DNA from: Dryocola sp051297175
Lineage (GTDB): Bacteria > Pseudomonadota > Gammaproteobacteria > Enterobacterales > Enterobacteriaceae
Reading direction: 5' to 3'
Assembly (NCBI RefSeq): GCF_051297175.1
Contig: NZ_JBINNY010000001.1
Location: forward strand, 3,410,001-3,474,000
DNA: 64,000 nt
The position numbers and the translations under genes are program-made. Under the pieces are notes generated by a model. That model was not told the DNA's origin. It did not search any database and saw only the letters and a list, made by a program, of their open reading frames with translations. Positions 24,724 through 32,628 of this stretch are shown here, in pieces. The first letter of the stretch is position 1; each line of letters opens with the position of its first letter.

Positions 24724-26149
24724 TTTCTTTATTTTCCGGTTTTCGGGCCGCTTCATAGGCGGCAAGTGTGGCAAGACGTGCCTGCTTATGGTCAACAATC
24801 GGGCGCGGATAGTCCAGCGTCTGGCGCTGTTTATCGGCCCAAACCCACGGGGCATGAATATGTTTGCCCGGCACGGCTTTAAGCTCAGGCACCCAGCGGC
24901 AGATAAACTCGCCCTCCGCGTCAAAGCGCTCCCCCTGAGTGGTGGGATTGAAGATGCGAAAGTAAGGGGCTGCGTCCGTACCCGTGGACGCGGCCCACTG
25001 CCAGCCGCCGTTGTTCGCCGCAAGATCGCCGTCAATCAGCTGCGACATAAAATAGCGTTCGCCTTCCCGCCAGTCGATAAGCAGATCCTTCACCAAAAAG
25101 CTGGCGACGACCATGCGCAGGCGGTTATGCATCCAGCCGGTTGCGTTAAGCTGGCGCATGGCGGCATCCACTATCGGATAGCCGGTTTGCCCCTGCTGCC
25201 AGGCCGTAAACTGGGCTTCATCCTGCCGCCAGCGCACCTTGTCAGTCCACGGAATAAACGGCCGATAGCGGCACAGCTTTGGGTAAGCCACCAGCAGATG
25301 GCGATAGAACTCACGCCAGATCAGTTCGTTGAGCCACGTCGAACCGGCCCCGCCTTCCAGAACCTGCGGATGCTCCTGCAACAGACGATGCAGGCACTGG
25401 CGCGGCGAAATAACACCGATCGCTAAATAGGGCGACAGGCGGCTTGTGCCTTCCACCGCCGGGAAGTCGCGCCGTTCGGGATAGTCTGCCGCAGGCGTCA
25501 GGCAAAACTCCCGCAGCTTAGCGATAGCCGCGCGTTCCCCAACGGGAAACAATGTGGCATCGACCTCTTCGCGAGGATAATCAAACGGGAAACTTTCGCT
25601 GGCAGAAACGGCCTCGCCACGGGTGCGGGGAGCCGCGACGCACTCCGGCAAGCCCTCCTGCAAGCGCTTGATAAACGCCCGGCTAAACGGCGTGAACACC
25701 TTATACATTTCGTGATTGCCGGTGGTCACGCTGCCTGGCGACAGCAGCACGCCGTCATCAAACCCCTGGCATACAACGTCCTGCCCGAGGCTTTTCTCAA
25801 GCGCGGCATCGCGCTCGCGCTCGTTGAATTCGTACTGATAGTTGTAGAACAGCGCGTCGACGCCTTCACTTTCGCAGAACTGCCGGACGCAGGTGAGCGA
25901 GGCGGTAAAATCCGTCACCTGCCTGATGTGAAGCGCTATGCCACGCTCGGCAAGCGCGGCCCGTAGTGAATGAAGATGCTGCCAGATAAATTCAGCCTGC
26001 CGAGGGGACATGGCGTGCTGCCGCCACTGCTCGGACGTGACGATAAAAAGCCCGACAACCCGAGCGCCGGGGTCGCGGCACGCCGCCGCGAGCGCCAGGT
26101 TGTCATTGATGCGTAAATCATTGCGAAACCAGACCAGATGGGTGGCCAT
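24692..26149 (-). CDS. phrB: Deoxyribodipyrimidine photolyase
   Basis: Light-driven repair of cyclobutane pyrimidine dimers using FAD and a folate antenna. Started at ATG 26149 (MATHLVWFRNDLRINDNLA) it is 485 aa (472 in E. coli); the extra residues are a charged C-terminal tail. The photolyase core is seen in WLNELIWREFYRHL, TGYPIVDAAMRQLNATGWMHNR and DGDLAANNGGWQWAASTGTD. It lies 13 bases after ybgA. E. coli has dtpD between phrB and ybgI; here the genes overlap. Confidence 0.97.
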   Translation of the reverse strand: MATHLVWFRNDLRINDNLALAAACRDPGARVVGLFIVTSEQWRQHAMSPRQAEFIWQHLHSLRAALAERGIALHIRQVTDFTASLTCVRQFCESEGVDALFYNYQYEFNERERDAALEKSLGQDVVCQGFDDGVLLSPGSVTTGNHEMYKVFTPFSRAFIKRLQEGLPECVAAPRTRGEAVSASESFPFDYPREEVDATLFPVGERAAIAKLREFCLTPAADYPERRDFPAVEGTSRLSPYLAIGVISPRQCLHRLLQEHPQVLEGGAGSTWLNELIWREFYRHLLVAYPKLCRYRPFIPWTDKVRWRQDEAQFTAWQQGQTGYPIVDAAMRQLNATGWMHNRLRMVVASFLVKDLLIDWREGERYFMSQLIDGDLAANNGGWQWAASTGTDAAPYFRIFNPTTQGERFDAEGEFICRWVPELKAVPGKHIHAPWVWADKQRQTLDYPRPIVDHKQARLATLAAYEAARKPENKENEKQRTGTSD

Positions 26150-26162
26150 ACAACTCCCTGAA

Positions 26163-27119
26163 TTAATTGCCGTAACGCAGGCGTAAAGCTTCCGGATAGG
26201 GTTCAAAATAGCGCTGCTGCGCCAGATATTGGTCAGGATATTCTGACATATAGTGTTTTAACAGGGTGATGGGCGCCAGCAGCGGCTGTGTGCCCTGGCG
26301 ATAGCGATCGATAAGCCCCGATAATTCCTGACGCTGTCGCGCGCTAAGCTGACGGCGGAAGTAGCCCTGAACGTGCATCAGCACGTTGGTGTGGTTGCGC
26401 CGCGTGGCCTGATTTTCCAGCAGCGACATTAAACGCTGGCGGTATTCGACAAAGAATTCTTCCAGCGAAGCCCAGTTTTCAATCCCCGCGACAAAGCGTC
26501 CTAGCTCGCGATACTGCGGCTGGGAGTGGGCCAGCAACAGCAGCTTATAGCGGCTGTGGAAGCCAATCAGCGCGCCCCTGCTCAGCCCGTTTTTACGCAG
26601 GTTATTAAGCTCGAAAAGCGTATAAATGCGCTCGACAAAATTCTCGCGAATGGCGGGATCGTGCAGCCGCCCGTCCTCTTCGACGGGCAGCCACGGCATC
26701 TGACGCTTCAGCTCGGCGGTGAAAATGCCGGTTCCGCTTTTACGATTATTGTTCCCTTCCGCCTCATAAACGCGAACCCGTTCCAGGCCGCAGCTGGGGG
26801 ATTTGGCGCAAACGATATAGCCGCACAGATGCTCAAGCCCGGCGATTCGCCTGGCCGAGAACTGCTGCATCGCGTCGGTTAAATCCCCGTCGTTATGGTT
26901 GCTAAAGCGAAGCGCAATTTCACCGTCATCGACCTTAACCAGACGCAGCGCCGGTCGCGGCGTGGGCAAACCAATTGCCATCTCCGGGCATACCGGTTCA
27001 AAACGCACCCAGGGCGCCAGCTCGTTAACGGCAAAAGCCAGGCGCTTATGCCCGCCATCAAAGCGAACATTTTCCCCAAGTAAACAAGCACTGATGCCGA
27101 TTGGAATGTTGTCGCTCAT
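26163..27119 (-). CDS. ybgA: YbgA: DUF523 (TudS-like) plus DUF1722 two-domain protein
   Basis: A 318-residue protein started at ATG 27119 (MSDNIPIGISACLLG), with AAGGAGCG upstream. The N-terminal half (1-160) is a DUF523 domain with cysteines in ISACLLGENVRFDGG, EPVCPEMAIG and CAKSPSCGLE. In the DUF523 thiouracil desulfurase TudS, comparable cysteines hold an iron-sulfur cluster. The C-terminal half (about 175-318) is DUF1722 (LIGFHSRYKLLLLAHSQPQYR...HVQGYFRRQLS). E. coli K-12 YbgA is only the DUF1722 part (169 aa as I recall). Activity is not proven by this; a role in thiolated-base handling is only an inference. It heads the phrB-ybgI-pxpBC-nei run. Confidence 0.9.
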   Translation of the reverse strand: MSDNIPIGISACLLGENVRFDGGHKRLAFAVNELAPWVRFEPVCPEMAIGLPTPRPALRLVKVDDGEIALRFSNHNDGDLTDAMQQFSARRIAGLEHLCGYIVCAKSPSCGLERVRVYEAEGNNNRKSGTGIFTAELKRQMPWLPVEEDGRLHDPAIRENFVERIYTLFELNNLRKNGLSRGALIGFHSRYKLLLLAHSQPQYRELGRFVAGIENWASLEEFFVEYRQRLMSLLENQATRRNHTNVLMHVQGYFRRQLSARQRQELSGLIDRYRQGTQPLLAPITLLKHYMSEYPDQYLAQQRYFEPYPEALRLRYGN

Positions 27120-27165
27120 TGGACGCTCCTTATGGTTGAGCTTTAAGTGTAGCAAGTCGATGGAA

Positions 27166-27193
27166 CAAAAAGGGCCACCCGTTAGGGTAGCCC
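27166..27193 (-). terminator. Terminator upstream of ybgA
   Basis: GGGCTACCC-TAAC-GGGTGGCCC is followed on the minus strand by TTTTTG. It ends 47 bases before the ybgA ATG and begins right after a 38-codon ORF. It either terminates a small transcript or attenuates the ybgA operon. Confidence 0.8.
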
Positions 27194-27198
27194 TGGCA

Positions 27199-27315
27199 TC
27201 ACTTGACCAGCGTGTGGATTGTAATGGAGAAGGAGTTGCCTGATATCGTCATGCCCTCTTTCCCTGATACCGTCAACATACCAGTAACAACAAGAACAAT
27301 ACAAAACTGTCTCAT
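27199..27315 (-). CDS. Small ORF of 38 codons, unknown
   Basis: Not recognised. Reads MRQFCIVLVVTGMLTVSG, then KEGMTISGNSFSITIHTLVK. The first 17 residues look like a short signal or membrane segment followed by a polar tail. It is supported by an ATG with AAGGA 7-8 bases upstream and a strong terminator 6 bases after its TGA. The position where a lipobox Cys might be expected (after VSG) is Lys. It may encode a secreted or membrane micro-protein, or act as a leader for ybgA. No family assignment is made. Confidence 0.5.
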   Translation of the reverse strand: MRQFCIVLVVTGMLTVSGKEGMTISGNSFSITIHTLVK

Positions 27316-27351
27316 CGTGCGGTCCTTGCATCAGACCGCTTCACTACAACA

Positions 27352-27516
27352 TCACCGGCGATACCGCAGTGAATGCAAGCACTTGGCAGCGCATGCTTTT
27401 ACGGCCATTGGTAATCCTTTCCAGAAACCGGTGCCCATTTGCGAGATGGCGAAAAGGGCCGTCGACATAATACCTGTAAATAAAAACAGGACAAGCGTGA
27501 TTATCACTGAAAAAAT
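27352..27516 (-). CDS. Possible small membrane protein with non-AUG start (51-54 codons)
   Basis: An open frame encoding a hydrophobic helix (IITLVLFLFTGIMSTALFAI), then QMGTGFWKGLPMAVK and a basic, Cys-containing end (CAAKCLHSLRYRR). There is no ATG at its head. An ATT at 27516 has AGGT at a good distance (6 bases); a GTG at 27507 does not. The composition is protein-like while the overlapping 91-residue frame is not. It is upstream of, and co-directional with, the 38-codon ORF. Start and reality are uncertain. Confidence 0.3.
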   Translation of the reverse strand: MFSVIITLVLFLFTGIMSTALFAISQMGTGFWKGLPMAVKACAAKCLHSLRYRR

Positions 27517-27625
27517 TATTTACCTGAGTATTTGACAGGCAATCAAAATAGTATGAAAATCCGACGGCTTGGTAGCGCATGCTTATAGCATCGAACCGTT
27601 GGAAGGACCGCGAATCCAACCGACA

Positions 27626-27657
27626 TAAAAAAACCGCCTTAACGGCGGTTTTTTTAT
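27626..27657. terminator. Bidirectional terminator after ybfA
   Basis: ACCGCC-TTAAC-GGCGGT is flanked by A7 and T7. It ends ybfA transcription on the minus strand (stop at 27672) and could equally stop plus-strand reads. Confidence 0.9.
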
Positions 27658-27671
27658 GTCTTTCAGAAATC

Positions 27672-27878
27672 TCAGTAGAAATCGCAGGATGCGGCTTCGG
27701 CCTGAGCCATCCACACCGGCTTATCGCTGGTCTTCGACCACACGCGGTGCAGGTAGCTGTAAAAACGCGCGCGGTCTTTCCAGAACAGCATCACCGGCAG
27801 GGCCAGCACGCCAGCAACAACCGCGAAGGTGCGACGCAGGAAAACCTGATGCGCAGGATAATCTTTATATAAAGTCAT
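27672..27878 (-). CDS. ybfA: YbfA, small conserved enterobacterial protein
   Basis: A 68-residue protein of unknown function, the same length as E. coli YbfA. It starts at ATG 27878 (MTLYKDYPAHQVFLRRTF) with AAGGGAG upstream. One hydrophobic segment (FAVVAGVLALPVMLFW, about 18-33) precedes the conserved KDRARFYSYLHRVWSKTSDKPVWM. It is divergent from kdpF, as in E. coli; whether it relates to potassium response is not visible. Confidence 0.93.
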   Translation of the reverse strand: MTLYKDYPAHQVFLRRTFAVVAGVLALPVMLFWKDRARFYSYLHRVWSKTSDKPVWMAQAEAASCDFY

Positions 27879-28087
27879 AGGCTTCTCCCTTATTTTTGTG
27901 ACCGGCAGCAAAAGCCGGAAAATCAGAACTTGTTATCTGGCTAAAATAGTATCGTATTGCCTGAAAGTTTACTACTCATCCGACCACTAAAATGCGCCCG
28001 TTTAGGTGACATTTACAATTCATCACGTAAATAAGTTACAAAACAGTTAAATAAATACTAACCATTAGTTAAATAATGGTTTTTGCC

Positions 28088-28112
28088 ATTTTTATACTTT
28101 TTTTACACCCCG
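28088..28112 (+). promoter_or_regulatory. KdpE binding site upstream of kdpF
   Basis: The run TTTTTATACTTTTTTTACACC followed by CCGCC is nearly identical to the E. coli KdpE operator as I recall it. It lies about 100 bases before kdpF, within the 312-base ybfA-kdpF spacer. The rest of that spacer is AT-rich, without another obvious feature. Confidence 0.75.
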
Positions 28113-28190
28113 CCCCCCGACTTTTACGACATCTTTGCACCCGAATTTCTACTCTGCCTGCATATCCTTAAACACCTCTGGAGGTGGATT

Positions 28191-28280
28191 GTGAGTGCAG
28201 GACTGATTGCTGGCGTGGTGCTGGTGTTTGTGCTGTTGGGCTATCTGATTTACGCCCTGATTAATGCGGAGGCGTTCTGA
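28191..28280 (+). CDS. kdpF: KdpF, small stabilising subunit of the K+ ATPase
   Basis: A 29-codon GTG-started gene encoding one membrane helix (SAGLIAGVVLVFVLLGYLIY, then ALINAEAF), the E. coli KdpF length and pattern. The ribosome site GGAGG is 6 bases upstream. The TGA overlaps the kdpA ATG (TGATG). KdpF stabilises the KdpABC complex. Confidence 0.95.
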   Translation: MSAGLIAGVVLVFVLLGYLIYALINAEAF

Positions 28281-29968
28281 TGGCCGCATCCGGATTTTTA
28301 TTGATTGCCAGCTTCTTACTGGTTCTGTTCATCCTGGCAAAACCGCTTGGCACCCTGCTTGCCCGATTAATCGAAGGCGAGCCGCTGCCCGTCGTTGGGC
28401 GGGTGGAACCATTACTTTGGGGAATGCTTGGCGGTAAAAACACGCAGGAAATGGGCTGGAAAACCTACCTGCTGGCGCTTCTGACGTTTAACACGCTGGG
28501 CGCGCTTCTGCTGTTTAGCATGCTGATGATGCAGGGGCATCTGCCGCTTAACCCGCAGGGGCTGCCCGGCCTGTCGTGGCATCTGGCGCTGAACACCGCC
28601 GTAAGCTTTGTGGCCAATACCAACTGGCAGTCCTACAGCGGTGAAACCACGCTGAGCTATTTCAACCAAATGGCGGGCCTGACCGTACAGAACTTCCTGT
28701 CTGCCGCCACCGGCATCGCGGTTGTGTTTGCGCTGATCCGCGCCTTCGCACGCCGTTCGGCCAGCACGCTCGGTAACGCCTGGGTCGATTTAACCCGCAT
28801 CACTCTCTATGTTCTGCTGCCGATTTCATTGCTTATCGCCCTGTTCTTTATCAGCCAGGGGACGCTGCAAAACCTGGCGAGCTACCAGCCTTTTACTTCG
28901 CTTGAAGGGGTAAAACACGTGCTGCCGATGGGGCCAGTCGCCTCGCAGGAAGCGATAAAAATGCTGGGCACCAACGGCGGGGGCTTCTTCAACGCAAACT
29001 CCTCACACCCGTTTGAGAACCCAACGGCGCTGACCAACTTCGTACAGATGCTGGCGATTTTCCTGATCCCCGCCGCGCTGTGCTTCGCGTTTGGCGAAGC
29101 CGTGGGCGACAAGCGCCAGGGCCGCGCGATCCTGTGGGCGATGAGCATTATTTTCGTCGTCTGCGTGGCGATCGTGATGTGGGCGGAAACCAGCGGTAAC
29201 GCGCATTTCAGCCAGCTCGGGGCGAACGGCAACGTCAACATGGAAGGGAAAGAAAGCCGCTTTGGCATTCTCGCCAGCAGCCTGTTCTCAGTTGTCACCA
29301 CGGCGGCGTCCTGCGGGGCGGTTAACGCTATGCACGACTCCTTCACCGCGCTTGGCGGCATGATCCCAATGTGGCTGATGCAGATTGGCGAGGTGGTGTT
29401 CGGCGGCGTGGGGTCCGGGCTGTACGGCATGCTGCTGTTCGTTCTGCTGACGGTGTTTATCGCCGGGCTGATGATTGGCCGCTCGCCGGAATACCTCGGC
29501 AAGAAAATCGACGTGGCCGAAATGAAAATGACCGCGCTTGCGATCCTCGTCACCCCGGCCTTAGTGCTGCTCGGCACGGCGCTCGCCATGATGACCGACG
29601 CGGGCCGTGCGGGCATGTTAAACCCGGGCATTCACGGCTTTAGCGAAGTTCTGTATGCGGTATCTTCCGCCGCCAATAACAACGGCAGCGCGTTTGCAGG
29701 CCTGAGCGCTAACACGCCGTTCTGGAACGTTCTGCTCGCCGTGTGCATGTGGTTTGGCCGCTTTGCCGTGATCGTCCCGGTGATGGCTATCGCAGGCTCG
29801 CTGGTGACGAAAAAGTCCCAGACGGCAGGCATCGGCACGCTGCCGACGCACGGCCCGCTGTTTATCGGTTTGCTGATTGGCACCGTGCTGCTGGTTGGCG
29901 CTTTAACCTTTATCCCCGCCCTCGCATTAGGCCCGGTCGCGGAACACCTTTCTTTAGTGCATTTGTGA
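28280..29968 (+). CDS. kdpA: KdpA, K+-translocating channel-like subunit
   Basis: SKT-like subunit with K+ selectivity filter, 562 aa (557 in E. coli), about ten membrane helices. The filter-like segments TNTNWQSYSGE, GTNGGGFFNANSSHPFENPT, TTAASCGAVNAMHD and SSAANNNGSAFAGL correspond to the four pore repeats. It is part of kdpFABC, induced at low external K+ through KdpD/KdpE. Confidence 0.98.
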   Translation: MAASGFLLIASFLLVLFILAKPLGTLLARLIEGEPLPVVGRVEPLLWGMLGGKNTQEMGWKTYLLALLTFNTLGALLLFSMLMMQGHLPLNPQGLPGLSWHLALNTAVSFVANTNWQSYSGETTLSYFNQMAGLTVQNFLSAATGIAVVFALIRAFARRSASTLGNAWVDLTRITLYVLLPISLLIALFFISQGTLQNLASYQPFTSLEGVKHVLPMGPVASQEAIKMLGTNGGGFFNANSSHPFENPTALTNFVQMLAIFLIPAALCFAFGEAVGDKRQGRAILWAMSIIFVVCVAIVMWAETSGNAHFSQLGANGNVNMEGKESRFGILASSLFSVVTTAASCGAVNAMHDSFTALGGMIPMWLMQIGEVVFGGVGSGLYGMLLFVLLTVFIAGLMIGRSPEYLGKKIDVAEMKMTALAILVTPALVLLGTALAMMTDAGRAGMLNPGIHGFSEVLYAVSSAANNNGSAFAGLSANTPFWNVLLAVCMWFGRFAVIVPVMAIAGSLVTKKSQTAGIGTLPTHGPLFIGLLIGTVLLVGALTFIPALALGPVAEHLSLVHL

Positions 29969-29981
29969 TTAAGAGGCTTCC

Positions 29982-32030
29982 ATGAGTCGCAAGCAACAGG
30001 CGCTGTTTGAATCAACGCTTATCCGTCAGGCGCTAATTGATTCCGTTAAAAAGCTCAGCCCGACCGTACAGTGGCATAACCCGGTGATGTTTATCGTCTG
30101 GATTGGCAGCGCGATCACCACCGGTCTTGCCGTGGCGATGTATTTCGGGGCGCTGTCCGGGGAAACCCTGTTCACCGCCGCCATCAGCCTCTGGCTGTGG
30201 TTTACCGTGCTGTTCGCAAACTTTGCCGAAGCGCTGGCCGAAGGGCGCAGCAAGGCACAGGCCAACAGCCTCAAGGGCGTCAAAAAAACCAGCTGGGCGC
30301 GCAAGCTGCGCGCACCCCAGCACGACGCGCAGATGGATCATGTTCCCGCTGCCGATTTGCGCAAGGGCGACATCGTGCTGGTGGAAGCCGGCGATATTAT
30401 CCCCTGCGACGGCGAGGTGCTGGAAGGCGGCGCATCGGTAGATGAGAGCGCGATAACCGGCGAATCCGCGCCGGTTATCCGCGAATCCGGCGGCGACTTT
30501 GCCTCGGTCACCGGCGGCACGCGTATCCTCTCCGACTGGCTGGTTATCCAATGCAGCGTCAACCCGGGTGAAACCTTCCTCGACCGCATGATAGCGATGG
30601 TGGAAAGCGCGCAGCGCCGCAAGACGCCTAACGAGATCGCGCTGACCATTCTGCTGGTTGCGCTGACGATTGTTTTCCTGCTGGCTACCGCCACGCTCTG
30701 GCCGTTCTCGCAGTATGGCGGCGCGGCGGTGAGCGTCACCGTGCTGGTCGCGCTGCTGGTATGCCTGATCCCTACCACTATCGGCGGGCTGCTCTCGGCT
30801 ATCGGCGTGGCGGGCATGAGCCGCATGCTGGGCGCGAACGTTATCGCCACCAGCGGGCGCGCGGTTGAAGCCGCGGGCGACGTTGACGTGCTGCTGCTGG
30901 ATAAGACCGGCACCATTACGCTTGGCAACCGTCAGGCGTCAGATTTTCTCCCGGCTCCGGGCGTGGAGGAAAAAACGCTGGCGGACGCCGCTCAGCTTTC
31001 ATCACTTGCTGACGAAACGCCGGAAGGCCGCAGCATCGTGGTGCTGGCGAAGCAGCGCTTCAACCTGCGCGAGCGGGACGTGCAGAATCTGCATGCCACC
31101 TTCGTCCCCTTCACCGCGCAAACGCGCATGAGCGGCATCAACATTCAGGACCGCATGATCCGTAAAGGCTCCGTGGATGCGATTCGCCGTCACGTTGAAG
31201 CCAACGGCGGCCATTTCCCGCCGCAGGTCGATAAATTAGTCGAAGGCGTCGCGCGCCAGGGCGGCACGCCGCTGGTGGTAGCAGAAGGCGCGAACGTGCT
31301 GGGCGTTATCGCGCTGAAGGATATTGTCAAAGGCGGCATTAAAGAACGCTTCGCCCAGCTGCGCCAGATGGGTATCAAAACGGTGATGATCACCGGGGAT
31401 AACCGTCTGACCGCCGCGGCTATTGCCGCCGAAGCGGGCGTGGATGATTTCCTTGCTGAGGCGACGCCTGAAGCGAAGCTCGCGCTGATCCGCCAGTATC
31501 AGGCTGAAGGCCGCCTGGTGGCGATGACCGGCGACGGCACCAACGACGCCCCGGCGCTGGCGCAGGCGGACGTGGCGGTAGCCATGAACTCCGGTACGCA
31601 GGCGGCAAAAGAGGCGGGCAATATGGTGGATTTGGACTCGAACCCCACCAAGCTCATCGAAGTGGTGCATATCGGCAAGCAGATGCTAATGACGCGCGGC
31701 TCGCTCACCACTTTTAGCATCGCCAACGACGTTGCGAAGTATTTTGCGATCATTCCCGCAGCCTTTGCCGCAACCTATCCGCAGCTCAACGCGCTCAACG
31801 TGATGCACCTGCACTCCCCGGCCTCGGCCATTTTGAGCGCGGTGATCTTTAACGCGCTGATCATCATCTGCCTGATCCCGCTGGCGCTTAAGGGCATCAG
31901 CTATAAGCCGCTGAGCGCCGCGGCAATGCTGCGCCGTAACCTGTGGATTTATGGCCTGGGCGGGCTGGTCGTGCCGTTTATTGGTATCAAAATTATCGAC
32001 CTGCTGTTAACGGTCTGCGGTCTGGTTTAA
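29982..32030 (+). CDS. kdpB: KdpB, P-type ATPase subunit
   Basis: Catalytic ATPase of the Kdp complex, 682 aa as in E. coli. Phosphorylation site Asp307 lies in LLLDKTGTITLG. TGES (Ser162 is the inhibitory phosphorylation site known in E. coli), the MTGDGTNDAPAL hinge and KGSVDAI nucleotide-binding motifs are intact. AAGAGG precedes its ATG; it is 13 bases after kdpA. Confidence 0.98.
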   Translation: MSRKQQALFESTLIRQALIDSVKKLSPTVQWHNPVMFIVWIGSAITTGLAVAMYFGALSGETLFTAAISLWLWFTVLFANFAEALAEGRSKAQANSLKGVKKTSWARKLRAPQHDAQMDHVPAADLRKGDIVLVEAGDIIPCDGEVLEGGASVDESAITGESAPVIRESGGDFASVTGGTRILSDWLVIQCSVNPGETFLDRMIAMVESAQRRKTPNEIALTILLVALTIVFLLATATLWPFSQYGGAAVSVTVLVALLVCLIPTTIGGLLSAIGVAGMSRMLGANVIATSGRAVEAAGDVDVLLLDKTGTITLGNRQASDFLPAPGVEEKTLADAAQLSSLADETPEGRSIVVLAKQRFNLRERDVQNLHATFVPFTAQTRMSGINIQDRMIRKGSVDAIRRHVEANGGHFPPQVDKLVEGVARQGGTPLVVAEGANVLGVIALKDIVKGGIKERFAQLRQMGIKTVMITGDNRLTAAAIAAEAGVDDFLAEATPEAKLALIRQYQAEGRLVAMTGDGTNDAPALAQADVAVAMNSGTQAAKEAGNMVDLDSNPTKLIEVVHIGKQMLMTRGSLTTFSIANDVAKYFAIIPAAFAATYPQLNALNVMHLHSPASAILSAVIFNALIIICLIPLALKGISYKPLSAAAMLRRNLWIYGLGGLVVPFIGIKIIDLLLTVCGLV

Positions 32031-32042
32031 GAGGAAAAACAA

Positions 32043-32618
32043 ATGGCTATCTTTCGTCCCGCTATACTGTTACTGATTTTACTGACGGTGATTACCGGCG
32101 GGCTTTACCCGTTATTGACCACGGTACTCGGCCAGTGGTGGTTCCCGGCGCAGTCCAACGGATCGCTAATTATTAAAAATGGCGAAGTCGTTGGCTCAAG
32201 CCTGATCGGCCAGGATTTCACCCAGCCAAAATATTTCCAGGGCCGCCCTTCTGCCACCGCAGAAACGCCTTATAATCCGCTGGCTTCCGGCGGCAGTAAT
32301 CTCGCGGGCAGTAACCCGGAGCTGGATAAAGAAGTGAGCGCGCGGGTGAAAGCGCTGCGCGCCAATAATCCGCAGGCCAATCCTGCCGTTCCGGTCGAGC
32401 TGGTCACCGCGTCAGCCAGCGGACTGGACGGACAAATCTCGCCGCAGGCGGCGGTGTGGCAGATTCATCGCGTAGCCCAGGCTCGTCAACTTCCCATCGA
32501 ACAAATTACGCGCCTGGTCGCGGATAACACCTCAACGCCGCTAGTAGGTTTTATCGGGCAACCTGTGGTAAACGTGTTGCAGCTTAATCTGGCGCTGGAC
32601 GCCCTCCAGGCACCATAA
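32043..32618 (+). CDS. kdpC: KdpC, K+ ATPase accessory subunit
   Basis: Single-pass periplasmic subunit that assembles KdpA and KdpB, 191 aa (190 in E. coli). An N-terminal helix (about 8-28) is followed by SSLIGQDFTQPKYFQGRPSA and the conserved SASGLDGQISPQAAVWQ. It is 12 bases after kdpB. Confidence 0.98.
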   Translation: MAIFRPAILLLILLTVITGGLYPLLTTVLGQWWFPAQSNGSLIIKNGEVVGSSLIGQDFTQPKYFQGRPSATAETPYNPLASGGSNLAGSNPELDKEVSARVKALRANNPQANPAVPVELVTASASGLDGQISPQAAVWQIHRVAQARQLPIEQITRLVADNTSTPLVGFIGQPVVNVLQLNLALDALQAP

Positions 32619-32628
32619 AGGAACGGAT

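Noticed and set aside
27344..27619. 91-residue minus-strand ORF upstream of ybgA
   Set aside because: Its composition is not protein-like; the overlapping hydrophobic frame at 27352-27516 is the better candidate.
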